Origin: Alnus glutinosa
Lineage: Eukaryota > Streptophyta > Magnoliopsida > Fagales > Betulaceae
Length of the DNA: 64,000 bases
Direction of reading: 5' to 3'
Assembly: GCF_958979055.1 (NCBI RefSeq)
Contig: NC_084888.1
Location: 34,343,804-34,407,803 of the forward strand
This document shows positions 1 through 10,924 of this stretch, piece by piece. The number at the start of each line of letters is the position of its first letter. Positions within the stretch are counted from its first letter, which is position 1. A program made the position numbers and the translations under genes. Below the pieces are notes generated by a model. That model saw only the letters and a program-made list of their open reading frames with translations, was not told the origin of the DNA and did not search any database.

Positions 1-1817
1 ATTATGTTGGGAAGGGGTCTATGAGTGGAAAAGTAGGTCTGCTATTTTCTTTATTCAATATTTTTCTGGAAGATTGTTGCCAATATTATGATTTATAATT
101 TGTAAAAGTTCTCTTTCACTGTTTAATGAAAATGGCCCAAAGTCGATATTGGAAAGAATTGAATGGAAGAAATGGACCACTTCACAAATAGCTTGACAGA
201 AAAGCATAACTATGGTAGGGGAGGAATGATTGAGCACCTTGTTTGGTTTTTCTTGTTTTGTGTCCTCGGATATAATATAATGCATAGGAGTAGAAAAGTT
301 GTATTCTGTTAATGTCGAAGGTACGTACTTTAGAGGATGTAATTATCCCAATTCTTCCAATTATCTGCATGTGTTTTGAGACTATCTATTAGTTCCAAAA
401 ACATAATGTTTTTGGTTATCTTTAAATGAATTGATGATCCTTTTTACGTTTTTCCACTATAAATCATCTACCGGATTTTATTTCCAGATTGTCTGTCTTT
501 AAAATTTAGATGGGAAGTTGTTCTTATGGTTTCAATACGTGATAGAGCTTCTCCCTCTTGTCTTTAGAATCTCTCTTCTTTAAAATATGTCACTATTATT
601 GTAAAATTAGAAATCAACTTGTGTTTTCTGTTATTCAAAAACATAAACACCCAGGATAACTTGCTTTTGGAAATGGACCCCTTCTCATACAGTAACACTA
701 TAACCTAGCAGCAATCTTAAAACGTTTATGCTGTTCATCAAATGGCAATGCATTAGCCCTGCTTTTTTGTATCTCCTGGATGTTCTGAATGATTTTGGGA
801 CACTTCCAGGCTCTATAGTTTGTTTTGCTTCAATTCTCGAATTAAAAGTTTCTAGACATACAGTTCCAACAAAAAAATGATGCATTTGTAGTGTGTTTAA
901 AAACTAAAAGAAGGAAGTTTCTTAATTTTTCTTCTTATATTTCAAATTTCTTATTGAAGTGAAAATGATAAATGTGGTATTTCGCCCTGGAAATCCAGAT
1001 TGGGAATATCGTGGTCATCATGTGTCAATATCTAAATTTAATTATTAGTGAGATTGCTTTCCCTACAGTTCCAGGTAATTATAATTAGAACATGTTTAGT
1101 AGTACAAAGTTGATATGCTGTAAAAGAAATAACTAACAAGACATGCTTTGTAACGTTGTCTAGATACAATCTGTTGTTTAACTATGAGGGAATGCTCTTT
1201 TTTTGAAAGTAAATTCATTATGCTTCCATGAATCATTATAATTGAATATGAGTGGACTTCTTAATTTTTACAAGCAAACCCTCTCCTAAAGACAGTGAGG
1301 CATAGGCATAAGTAAACCTACATAGTTATCTAGGACATGAGTTTCTAGTAAGGCAGTGAGGTGTAGGTTTTTAGGTATGTCAGACATTTGATTAACTGTA
1401 AACAAATAAAACTGAAAGATTCAGATATTTTAGATGGGCTGGAGAAACTCATGGAAATGACTCCAGAAAGCATGGCTATTATACAAGAGTGTTGATTCTC
1501 ATCAGTTATGAGCAAAGGATTTTACATAAACATCTAGGCGGATGAAATGATTTTGTGGCATGCTCTTCAGTTTATGGACTTGATTTGCATATGGCAAATG
1601 GAATACAGCAAAATATGAAATACTCATTCTTCTTTCTTTCAATTCAATACAATTTTTCCTTGTCCATGTTTAAAAATATAACCAAATTTTGTTGGTTTTG
1701 CTTGTATCTGAATACCATTTAGACTAAGTAGGCCATCATCCCCTTTAAATATATGTTGTCTGCCAAGTTAGAACCTCCATCCCTTGCGCATAAATAGGAG
1801 AGAGATAGAGAGAGACC

Positions 1818-1850
<33 letters not shown>

Positions 1851-1973
1851 GCAAAAGAATGTTTCCTTAAAGTTTGGTTTCACCGTGTTCTTTATTTTTT
1901 TTTTTTCCTGAGCGTTTGGTTTCACCATGTTCACATTGTTAAATTACTATGTTCCAATTTTGCCACTTTTCAG
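1..1973. other. Non-coding stretch, probable intron/5' region of the ALP1-like gene
   Basis: No exon could be recognised here. The ALP1 family has a short basic N-terminal exon, and no sequence coding for it was found in this stretch. The first exon may lie upstream of the window or may be too short to recognise. A (GA)n run occupies about 1803-1850, and the stretch ends in a pyrimidine-rich acceptor (TTTTCAG, ending at 1973). Confidence 0.5.
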
Positions 1974-3019
1974 GGCCTTTATCTCAATCAAAGAATTCAA
2001 AGAAATTTGAATCTGTTTTCAAAATTTCAAGAAAGACATTCAACTACATTTGCTCACTTGTGAGGGATGATATGATGGCTAGGCCTTCAAACTTCAATGA
2101 CTTAAAGGGCAGGTCTTTGTCTTTAAATGACCAAGTGGCCGTTGCTCTTAGGAGACTTAGCTCTGGTGAATCATTATCAAGCATTGGTGAGTCATTTGGG
2201 ATTAACCAATCAACAGTTTCCCAAGTAACGTGGAGGTTTGTGGAAGCAATGGAAGAAAGAGGGCTTCGCCATCTTCATTGGCCTTTAACAGAAGCGGAGA
2301 TGGAAGAGATAAAATCGAAGTTTGTGAAAATCCGGGGCCTTCCAAATTGTTGCGGTGCAATTGACATAACACACATCATGATGACTCTGACTACAATGGA
2401 CTCGGCAGATGATGTCTGGCTTGATCGTGAGAAAAACTGCAGCATGATCTTGCTGGCAATTGTGGACCCAGATATGAGATTCCGCGACATAATTACCGGG
2501 TGGCCAGGAAGTCTGAGTGATGACCTTGTCCTCCGTAGCTCAGGTTTCTACAAACTTTCTGAAGAAGGAAAGAGGTTGAATGGAAAGAAAGTGGAGATCA
2601 CTCAAGGATTAGAGTTAAGGGAATATATAGTAGGGGATGCAGGGTTTCCACTTTTGCCGTGGCTCCTTACTCCTTATCAAGGAAGAGGCCTCTCGGATTT
2701 TCAGTCCGAGTTTAACAAACGGCATTTTGCAACCCGAATGGTGGCGCAGAGGGCGTTGGCCAGGTTGAAGGAGATGTGGAGGATAATTCAAGGAGTAATG
2801 TGGAAGCCTGATAAGCACAGATTGCCGAGGATCATTCTTGTTTGTTGCATACTGCACAACATAGTTATTGATTTGGAGGATGAGATGCAAGATGAAATGC
2901 CCTTGTCTCGTCATCATGATTCAAGTTACCAACAACAAACTTGCCAATCTGCCGACAACACTGCCGTTATCATGAGAGAAAAGCTCTCTCTCTACTTATC
3001 TGGAAAATTGACAACTTGA
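1974..3019 (+). CDS. ALP1: ALP1-like protein (domesticated PIF/Harbinger nuclease), main exon
   Basis: This exon codes for about 348 residues. It contains a helix-turn-helix-like segment (SIGESFGINQSTVSQ) and a DDE_4/HARBI1-type nuclease fold. Family motifs seen are GAIDITHI (first Asp), VGDAGFPLLPWLLTPYQG (second Asp), the FNKRH...RLKEMWRII block, and LVCCILHNI near the C-terminus. The order and wording closely fit ANTAGONIST OF LHP1 (ALP1), a transposase-derived protein reported to associate with Polycomb repressive complex 2 in the nucleus. An in-frame ATG at 1949 would give 356 residues. However, it lies just before a good acceptor ending at 1973, and residues from GPLSQSKN onward match the family, so the ATG is probably intronic and the first exon is missing from view (phase-1 junction). 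The third catalytic position appears to be Gln, not Glu, so nuclease activity is unlikely. There are no frameshifts and the stop is TGA at the end of ...SGKLTT. High confidence in the family, moderate in orthology. Confidence 0.9.
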
Positions 3020-4270
3020 AACCGTCCTTCTTTCTCCACCCTCTGGACCAGTGTCTATGATTTTATTGTTAACTACTCTGCCTTTTTCTTAGTTGAACTG
3101 GGAAATTATACTTGTTAGCTTATGTTCTTGAACATATATTAAATGATAATTATATCTGAATCTCTCTCTCTCTCTCTCAAACTCAAAAGAGTTTTATTGG
3201 ATGGTGAATATGACTAGGGGGTGACACAATAAAATGTGGCAGACATGATTTTATTTGCATTTTATACATTCTTGTTGCTTGGATGATGAACTGTAATCAT
3301 GCTGTAGAGTGTAGAGAGGCAAAGTACGTAGAACATGCACTCAGGAGGCAAAACACTTGATCAAAATGCAAAATACTTTTTTAAATGCGGATCCTAAAAA
3401 ATAAAAAAATAAAAATAAAAAATAAAAAATTATTTTTATATCACATCAAAACACTTTTTTAACCATTTTTTTTTTTTTTTGGTAAAAATCATTATCAAAC
3501 ATATTCAGTTTCGAATTGGGTATGATAAATTAAAACATTTCTCCTTTTTAATTCCTTTTTTTTTTTCCTCTTCCGATTAAAAGTAAGTTTTTTTTTTTTT
3601 TTTTCTTTTAAATTAACACCACTGTTTTCTCCTTTCTTTTTTGTGCTTTTGGTTTCAGAGTTGCACACATTAATTAAAGAGAAATCCCTTACTCCCTTGA
3701 TATCAGTGAAGATGAAATTTGATTCCAGATTTTCAAAAGAAAAATAAAAGAATTTTAAAATCGAACTACTTTGAAATAATAACATTTGGCTTTGATATTG
3801 ATTTTTTTATTTTTTATTTTTTTAAAAAAAATGGCTTTGTTTGGCAAAGTTTTTCAAAAATGTTCTGATTTTTTTAAAGTTGAAAGCTCTTCTCAAATAT
3901 TAATTCTTCAAACAAGTTTTGTATGCGATCCCACCAGTAACACATTTTTTAAATAAACTATAAAACTCTTTTTTTAAATAAAAAAAATGTGTCACAAAAC
4001 ACTTTTTAAAAAACAAAACACAAAATAATTTTAAAAAATAACTAAATACTTTTTTTTTTGGTTTGTAGAGGCTGCTTTATATATTAAAAAAATTTAAAAT
4101 TTAAAATAAAAAATAAACGGGTTTGGGCTTGGATGCAGCCACAGGTTACCAATCTCTGGCCCAAAAAAAAAAAAAAAACCCAAAGAAACGCCCCAAGAGG
4201 TAAAAAAGCTGTGCGTTGCCGATCAATCATAGTTCATTCATCAAAATCCAAAGGCCGAGTATTTCTGGGG
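3020..4270. other. AT-rich intergenic region between ALP1-like and the small membrane-protein gene
   Basis: It begins with the ALP1 3' UTR, then a (CT)n run at 3161-3178. From about 3360 to 4080 it is dominated by A/T homopolymers and by repeated short phrases around 'aaaacactttttt', which recur near 20660-20700, suggesting decayed MITE sequence. No coding signal was seen. Confidence 0.6.
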
Positions 4271-4281
4271 TTAGGGTTTTT
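4271..4281 (+). promoter_or_regulatory. Telo-box-like motif in the probable 5' UTR/promoter
   Basis: The sequence TTAGGGTTTTT lies 14 bases before the start codon of the 54-residue protein. Telo-box motifs (AAACCCTAA and its complement) are common just upstream of plant genes for housekeeping and translation/mitochondrial proteins. Its role here is inferred. Confidence 0.4.
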
Positions 4282-4294
4282 GTGGTTCTTGACC

Positions 4295-4553
4295 ATGGAA
4301 GTAAAGAATCTGCTCAAGGACAAGAAGTTCTGGTTCGCTTCTTTCCTCATTGCCTGGGCCGCTACTCTCCAGGTAAACCAAATTCAAATTTTTATACGGT
4401 CCCCAACCACAATGTTATATTCAATTCATTCAATTTGAGGAATTGTGGGTATGGGTGTGGGTGCAGGGGCACATGATGTGGGTGCAGAGGCAGGAATCTT
4501 TCAAGCAGAAATTTGGTAGTCTTAACGAAAGCACAAATGTTGCTGATGAATGA
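4295..4553 (+). CDS. Conserved-type 54-residue single-span membrane protein, two exons
   Basis: Exons are 4295-4372 and 4467-4553. The start ATG sits in a strong context (gaccATGGaa). The donor CAG|GTAAAC and acceptor TGCAG|GGG join in phase 0 to give a 54-residue protein: a short charged N-terminus (MEVKNLLKDKK), one hydrophobic segment (about residues 12-25, FWFASFLIAWAATL), then a basic/polar tail with MMWVQRQESFKQKFG and an acidic end. The compact architecture and the clean splice make a real gene more likely than a chance ORF. Similar very short plant proteins are found in mitochondrial inner-membrane complexes, and the topology recalls the NDUFB1/MNLL-type accessory subunits of complex I. 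That comparison is from memory and is only a hypothesis. No target peptide is evident. Reading straight through the intron in other frames yields longer but unsupported ORFs. Confidence 0.7.
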
Positions 4554-5029
4554 CTCACATTTGTACTATTGTATATTTGTATGAGTTCTAAGCAGAACAC
4601 GATTTTGGGTTGTCGTATTCAAGTCCTTAAGCCAGCAGCATTTTGTAGAGTACATGTGAAACTGATTAATCTGTAGATAAATAAAACTAGGCATTTCTTA
4701 TTTATTTGGATATCTATCAATTTTTTGCTCTGATAGGCTTGCTTACACATTTATACACAAAAACTAAAGATACTAGTTGTTTGTGGCTTTGGATCTAATT
4801 TTATATGCTGAATTTAAGTGGGGGGAAAGATAAACTTTGAAGCAATGGTAATGGTTCTTTGCTTAATTTGGATGCTGTGCTCTGCTCGTGATGTTAGGAT
4901 AATGATGGTTATATGTTGGAAATAAGAGTGTGTTTTTCGTTGGATAATGTTGTTAGTCGGTTGATATGATTTTGTGGTAGTTAGCTGAACACTCTTACTT
5001 GAAAGGCCAAATTTGGATTCTCTAGGTTA
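4554..5029. other. Downstream region of the small gene, nothing else recognised
   Basis: This is probable 3' UTR followed by AT-rich spacer. No open frame or repeat structure can be supported. Confidence 0.5.
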
Positions 5030-5625
5030 GAGTCCTTGGAAGAATATTTGGAAAGTTAAGGCTTTCTAGAGAGTTGTGTTCTTTGAGTGGACAGTGGCTT
5101 TAAGAAAAATCTTAATCTTTGATCATTTACGAAAGATGAATGTCATTCTAGTGGATTGGTGTTGTATGTGTAAGAAAAGTAGAGAGTCTATTGATCATCT
5201 CTTTCTTCATTGTGATGTTGCAAGAGAATTATGGAGGTCGCTTTTCTAGTTGTTTGGGGTTGCATGGTTTATGCCTCGAAATGTGAGAGAATTATTGGTG
5301 AGCAGAAGGGAACAATTGGGATACCGTAATGATTTGGAAATGCGGAGGTTGGCTCATTTGTATTTGATGTATCTGGAGAGAAAGTGACACAGGGAGCTTT
5401 GAAGATCGTGAGACTGCGAGGTTAGAGTTGAAGAAAATGTTGTTCCATTCCCTTTATACATGAATAGTAGCGTTTACTAGATTGTCTACTTCTAATTTCT
5501 CTGAGTTTTTGTAGTTTTGTTCTTTTTTTTTATACTTTAGAAGTTCTCTTGTATTCCTTCTGTGTACTAGAGTTGTGCCCTCTGCTCTTTTAATGATTTT
5601 AAATTACTTATCAAGAAAATGATAT
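5030..5625 (+). mobile_element. LINE (L1-type) remnant: zf-RVT end of ORF2 plus 3' tail
   Basis: From about 5076 the + strand reads through a typical zinc-binding domain from the C-terminus of plant LINE reverse transcriptases (W-T-x-A-L-R-K-I, then WCCMCKKS with downstream HLFLHC, then ARELWRSLF), interrupted by a TAG and later frameshifts. The 3' end (about 5550-5622) has the phrase 'cttgtattccttctgtgtac', a short GC-bearing segment, then 'aaattacttatcaagaaaa'. The same tail recurs several times in the 29-38 kb region. It is a dead, 5'-truncated copy. No target duplication was recognised. Confidence 0.75.
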
Positions 5626-6650
5626 TTAGTGATCGTCAGGCTTAGGAGGGGATTCTAAGTTCAGTAAGACACCATGTTGAATCCATAAATAAGACTTCCT
5701 TAATGTTTAGAAGAAGCAGAAACAAGTCTGATGGCAATTACATCTACCTGTTAAAGTTGTAAAACTAGTTGAACATGTTTTGTAAGTGATACAAACTTGC
5801 TTTGATACTTGTGTTGTAGTTTCGATCAGTTTATATCTTGTCAATCTATGTGACCCTTGAAGTGTTCTTCACACCAATAGCATTATAGATACGGAAAAGA
5901 AAATGAAGAGAAGTAAACAAGGGACATCTTATGCTTGTACATATGTGGCCTGTAACATGGAGGCATTGAGAAATTATGGCACAGGATGAGGCAATTTTAT
6001 GATGTGGTATTAAAAAATTTTGATGGATAAAATAATTGTTGCTACTTTTCTTTGCAAGTAAAGAATAAAGAAATTAGTGCCTTAACATATATGTGCTTTA
6101 TATAGCTCTGCTTTTATGCATACCAAACTGTGACGAAAATTTTGGATATTCAGTTGAAACTTGACTGACACACTGGATGACTGTTATGCATCCTGCCTCT
6201 CCAAGTGTGATGAGATGCCCAAAATATGGGTAACACACACACCAAACCATATATCCCTGATGGGTGTTCCTTGGAGAATATGATTCTCGCGATTCTCATG
6301 TATTCCAAAATGAAAAATGTAGTTAAGCATTACCGAGTAATAGAATATGTGACATTTATCCTTAGACATGATTTTCACATTCATTTGAATCATGTGATGT
6401 AAGAACAATATTAAGTTAAGAGTACTAGCAGTATACATCCTATAGCTTATTTTCTTCCCTATATAAGGAAAATCTCAAAAAAAAATCACAAAAGCCACCC
6501 ACATTAGTTCTTTATATTTTTTCAAAAAAATCACAGTGCTATCCAATGTATTGAGTAGCACTATTGTAGCTATCCAATGGATTATTATATTCCTAAAAAA
6601 GAACACACTCTCCTCTCACGTTTCCCAATCCCTTCTTCCCCTCATGCCTT

Positions 6651-6686
<36 letters not shown>

Positions 6687-7059
6687 TCTCACGTTCTCAA
6701 TGAAGCTTCATAGGATTGAACAAACAAAATTTATGAAATCCACAAACTAAATCCACAAAATCTTCAACCCAAAAACGCTAAGAGATAGAGACGAGAGAGA
6801 GGTTGAGAAATTGAGAGAGAGAGAGAGAGATGTCTCTGGAATAAAAGGAAAAAAAAAAAAAAATAGAGTAAAGTAAAACTAAAAAATATTATTTTAATAA
6901 TATAAGGAAAAATAAAGGGAATCTATTGTGGGGTATATTTGGATAAGGAATAAAAAAGTAGTTTGGTTCTTTAAATTTATGAAAAATCGATGGGTATCTG
7001 CTGCTAGTGTTATAGTATATTAAATTTGAAAAATTTTCTCTGGAAAAGTACTTAATTTA
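5626..7059. other. Intergenic, with paired CT and GA microsatellites
   Basis: No gene was recognised. A (CT)n tract at about 6650-6690 is followed by a GA-rich tract at about 6781-6830, a potential imperfect inverted pair about 120 bases apart. The remainder is AT-rich. Confidence 0.5.
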
Positions 7060-7440
7060 TACACCCTGAAGTATAAGCAATTTTGCAATCATAACCTCGA
7101 AGTTTAAAAATTTGTAATGTTAGTATCTCATGTTTGAGTAACTTTTAATTTTTGACCTTTTTTTCTTTTCTTTTCTTTTTTTTTGTTAAAATGACCCATT
7201 AAGAAAAAGGGTGAAAAAAAAATCCTTGGACTCACCCTTGATTTTGCCGTGGGTCACTAGAATTTTCATTTTTTTTATTATTATTATTTTGGAATTTTCA
7301 CTTAAAAACAGTGGCATTTTGAACATTTTTTTAAAATAATAATAAAATAAAATTTAAAGGGGTTGAAATATGAGATATCAACGTTACAAATTTCTAAACA
7401 ATGAAATTATGATTGGGGTAAAACTTCATCCACGCGAGAA
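7060..7440. mobile_element. Palindromic TIR element (MITE-like)
   Basis: The left segment around 7080-7135 (CAATCATAA, then AAATTTGTAA and TATCTCAT) is repeated in inverted orientation around 7365-7425, giving arms of about 55 bases with scattered mismatches around an A/T-rich centre. No coding capacity was seen and the exact ends and target duplication could not be fixed. Confidence 0.5.
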
Positions 7441-7665
7441 ATTGCATTGCAATGTAATGTGAAAACTTAGGCCTAATTCGGTGGTGAGATCATCATCATT
7501 CATCATTCATCATCAAGGAAAATAATAAAGAAATAAAAGGGAAAGAAGAACTGTGACTTGAGTGTAGACTTTCCTACAAGCAATGTGACTGAAGACATTT
7601 TCCAGCTCGTACAACCATATCAAACACAAATGCCGGCCTTATTGCCCTTCTTTGACTTCCTTAGT

Positions 7666-7709
<44 letters not shown>

Positions 7710-10390
7710 CAATTAAAGGCATTTGAAATACTTGGGAAATTGGAATAAGATTAGGATTTTGGAGGTGCAAATGCAATGGTTTGCTTATGGAAATTCAAGA
7801 AAATTACATAATGGAGAGTGACAGGAAGAAGACAGATGCTTTGTGCAACTGACTTCCACGTCCCCTGCATCATCTCTATTTGGAGTCCTCTTAGCCCCAC
7901 TGAAGAAAAAGAATTTTTTGCTCGTGACGTCACTAGTTGATCAACTATCTGTGCTCCCACCCTTTATCCTACCACCCCCTTTCATGTCATACATGTCATT
8001 ATTTTGATATTTTCTTCCACACTTAAGTTCACACCCATGAGTCAAAACATTATTTATTTTCTTTCAATTTTAGGTTCACATCTATCCTCTTCAAATATAT
8101 ATATATATATATTTCTTATAGGTATTTTACATAATTGTTTACTTGACTTACACCATGTAATTAACACAATAATATATTTAAGTTATTCAATAAAGATGAG
8201 CGGTAGATGTGGGTCTCTAAGGCCCAACTACCCTTAATTTATGTGTTCTATATTAATTTTCTCTCTTGCTTTAGTTACTCTCTACCAGCAGAAATATAAA
8301 AATGACCTTAAAATGTTTTTAATAAAACAAAATAACACTTATAAATTAAAAAAAAAAAAGATTTTATTTATTTATTTTTAAAAAACAAAAAAAAATGAAA
8401 ACTTTTCTTAATTTTTCTTTTAATTTATTAATTTGGTCGCCCCTGGTTTTTATCTATTTCTCTTTTAATTTTTTGTTGAAGTTTTTTTTTCCAATTTTAT
8501 TATAAATATTTTCATCATTAAAAAAATATTGACAATTTTTGATAATTTGAAATAACATTTTTAATTGGGTGATAGTTTGAGAGGCAAATGGACTTTACCC
8601 AAAGATTAAATTCTTAGGACATAATTAGAATACTGAAAATCAGTAAATCACAATTCCATGGGCCAAAAAAAAGCTAAAGTTCACATTTTCACCCGCATGC
8701 TCAGGGCCACACACCCTGACACCCACGAGAGAGAGAGAGAGAGAAGGCCATATATATATATATATAAATAGTAACTTAATTCCACGTACATAGACATAGC
8801 TAGACATGCATGTGTGGACGCATGTACACAGATCGAGATCGAACACAAGTAGTAGTTATTTATAAAGTTGGATACAAATTTTTGTACGAAATTGAAATTC
8901 TTAATTAATTAGGAACGTAGGCAGGTAAAACCGTAAAAGTCCAACAATATGATGATGGGAAAGTCAAGCCGGTGCTTTTGCTTGACCAGGATTCAGGGTA
9001 CTGAGAGTCTGAAAGCAGTTCAAACTTCAAACTAGTACGTACGTACGTGGTTCCAGGAGTTGTACGTTTTAAGGATCGACAAGGTAGACCGGCGAATGCA
9101 GCAAACTGTTCGATCAGCTACCCCGTCGGCCGTCACCATTCTAGAAACCGTGCACTTGTTCCTCGATCGAGATCGACCAAAGAAGTCGTGTACACCTGAA
9201 TGTGTATATTATTATGGGTAAGATTGATGAATAATGTGTTTACATTATTATTATTAGTTTGAAGGTCGTACGTACAGATGAGCTTGTCCTAGCTTAGCTA
9301 GTTCATCATATATACAACCCCAAGTCAATAATCCCCCATCTAGCAGTGTCAGACACCACCTGCAATATGGACCATATCTGATGGCGCTGATGATGGACAT
9401 AATTAATATTTAATAATGTCTTTATTTGACTTTTCACTATTTTCTCTCTCTCTCATACAAAGGCATGAGTTTGAATTTTCTTTTTCTTTTTTCATAAAAT
9501 AGAATGCGTGACAGTTTAATTTTTATCCGATCAATATGATAAAGAAAAAAGGTGGTATTTCATGGTTCTGACATCATATGGAAGTAAGCTATGGAAAGTT
9601 GATTCAAAGGCCTATCAAAGTCACGTTTTATAGTTTTTTTTTTTTTTTTTTTTTCTTCTCTCTTTTCAAATTCTAACATTTATCAGGCCAAAACAAATTG
9701 TAAAGAAAAAAAAAGGAAAAAAGCTAGATAAAATTACCCGTGCCAAATTAGATTTTTTTTTTTTTTCCTTATCCCACTTCAAATCCTTGATTGATTCTTG
9801 GTTTGGGGAAGAATTGTGACTCTTGTGTATGTTGTTTGACTCTTGTTTATGTTGTTTTTGCAAACCCGCTAGCTAGGCTGCTCCAAAATAGGAAAGGGAA
9901 AACATTACAATGGGCCATATTTTCCACTCTTTATTCAAATGAAGGAAATCACGAGGGAAGTAGGGCCGTAGGGGGAATGCTTCCAATATATATAATGGGA
10001 AGTGGCCAATTTTGAAATTCGAAGGCGATATTTACTGCTCTTAATCCAAATGAAGGAAATCACAATGGAGGTAGAGGGAATGCTTCCATAGATAGGGGCT
10101 ACTGCAAAACAATGAGAAATAATTTTAATTTAGTGTCCATTAATTAGTTTTGTGGTCTCGTTTGGAGAAATAGCACTTTCATATGGGTGCTTCTCCGCCT
10201 CTCCTGCTGCTACTACAAAAATTAATTATGAAAACGTGTTTTTTTAAAATACATTTAAGCATTTCATCAAATATGTAAAATATATATATAAAAGGTATTG
10301 TTTATCTGATCTTAAAAATGCATAATCTTTAAGTTGATGCTTTTTTAAAAATATATCTAAGTTGTCCGTCTACATTTTTAAATAATCATT
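7441..10390. other. Intergenic, no gene recognised
   Basis: Contains a (CT)n run at about 7670-7708, a short (AT)n at 8095-8113, a GA/TA microsatellite pair at 8728-8766, and a region (about 8930-9330) rich in ACGTAC and GATCGA words. An inverted pair GTCAAGC/GCTTGAC lies at about 8962-8984. Some of this may be the promoter of a gene not seen here. No frame with protein-like composition was found. Confidence 0.45.
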
Positions 10391-10399
10391 AAAAAATAA

Positions 10400-10920
10400 A
10401 AGGTACTCCGGTCGTGTTGGTCGTCGATGATTGGCACGTGGCGCCCACGCGCCTGGAAGCTCTCTGCTCTGTGGTGCGTGTAAGGGCCACGTTCTGCCTT
10501 TTTCAGGCCGTGCTCGGCGACAACCGGTTATACGGCATCGGACCTCCGTCTGGGTGTTTCCTCCACTGCCGGCAGCTTGTTTTTGGTGTTTTTTGCCTAC
10601 GTGTTTTTTGTGTTTTTCTCTTGTTTCTCCAACCTCAGCCTGCTTGTGTTTAGATCAAATTTTATGAGAATATTTGTTGGCTAATTACTAGACCAGCCCT
10701 CTTTCTTTAGAGAATGAGGTTATTGTAAGAGAGGCTCAAGTGTCCTTCTTATAAAATATGTATTTTTGCTTAGGCAGCTGTTTTACTAAGTCAAATCATT
10801 CTAGCTTAGAGAGTTGGAGGCTCATATCTCTTACTTTTAAGTTGTAAGCCTATAAAATATTTACAGTATTAATGATAGCACATACTATTTTGTTTAAAAA
10901 TAAAAAATAAAAAAATACGC
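10400..10920 (+). mobile_element. GC-rich retroelement-like fragment with A-rich end
   Basis: A sharply bounded GC-rich block (about 10405-10550) is followed by a T-rich block and then, near 10890-10915, an A-rich end. This resembles the LINE-tail structure at 37.2-37.5 kb (GC-rich coding-like part, T-rich UTR, A tail). Two overlapping frames are open for about 79 codons, but neither resembles a known protein. The assignment is inference. Confidence 0.3.
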
Positions 10921-10924
10921 ATTT

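Noticed and set aside
2275..2917. Minus-strand frames over the ALP1-like exon
   Set aside because: Antisense shadows; the + strand has the full DDE-type domain.
5030..5625. Possible host gene with a zinc-binding domain
   Set aside because: The WCCMC...HLFLHC domain is that of LINE reverse transcriptase, and it carries stops and a LINE 3' tail.
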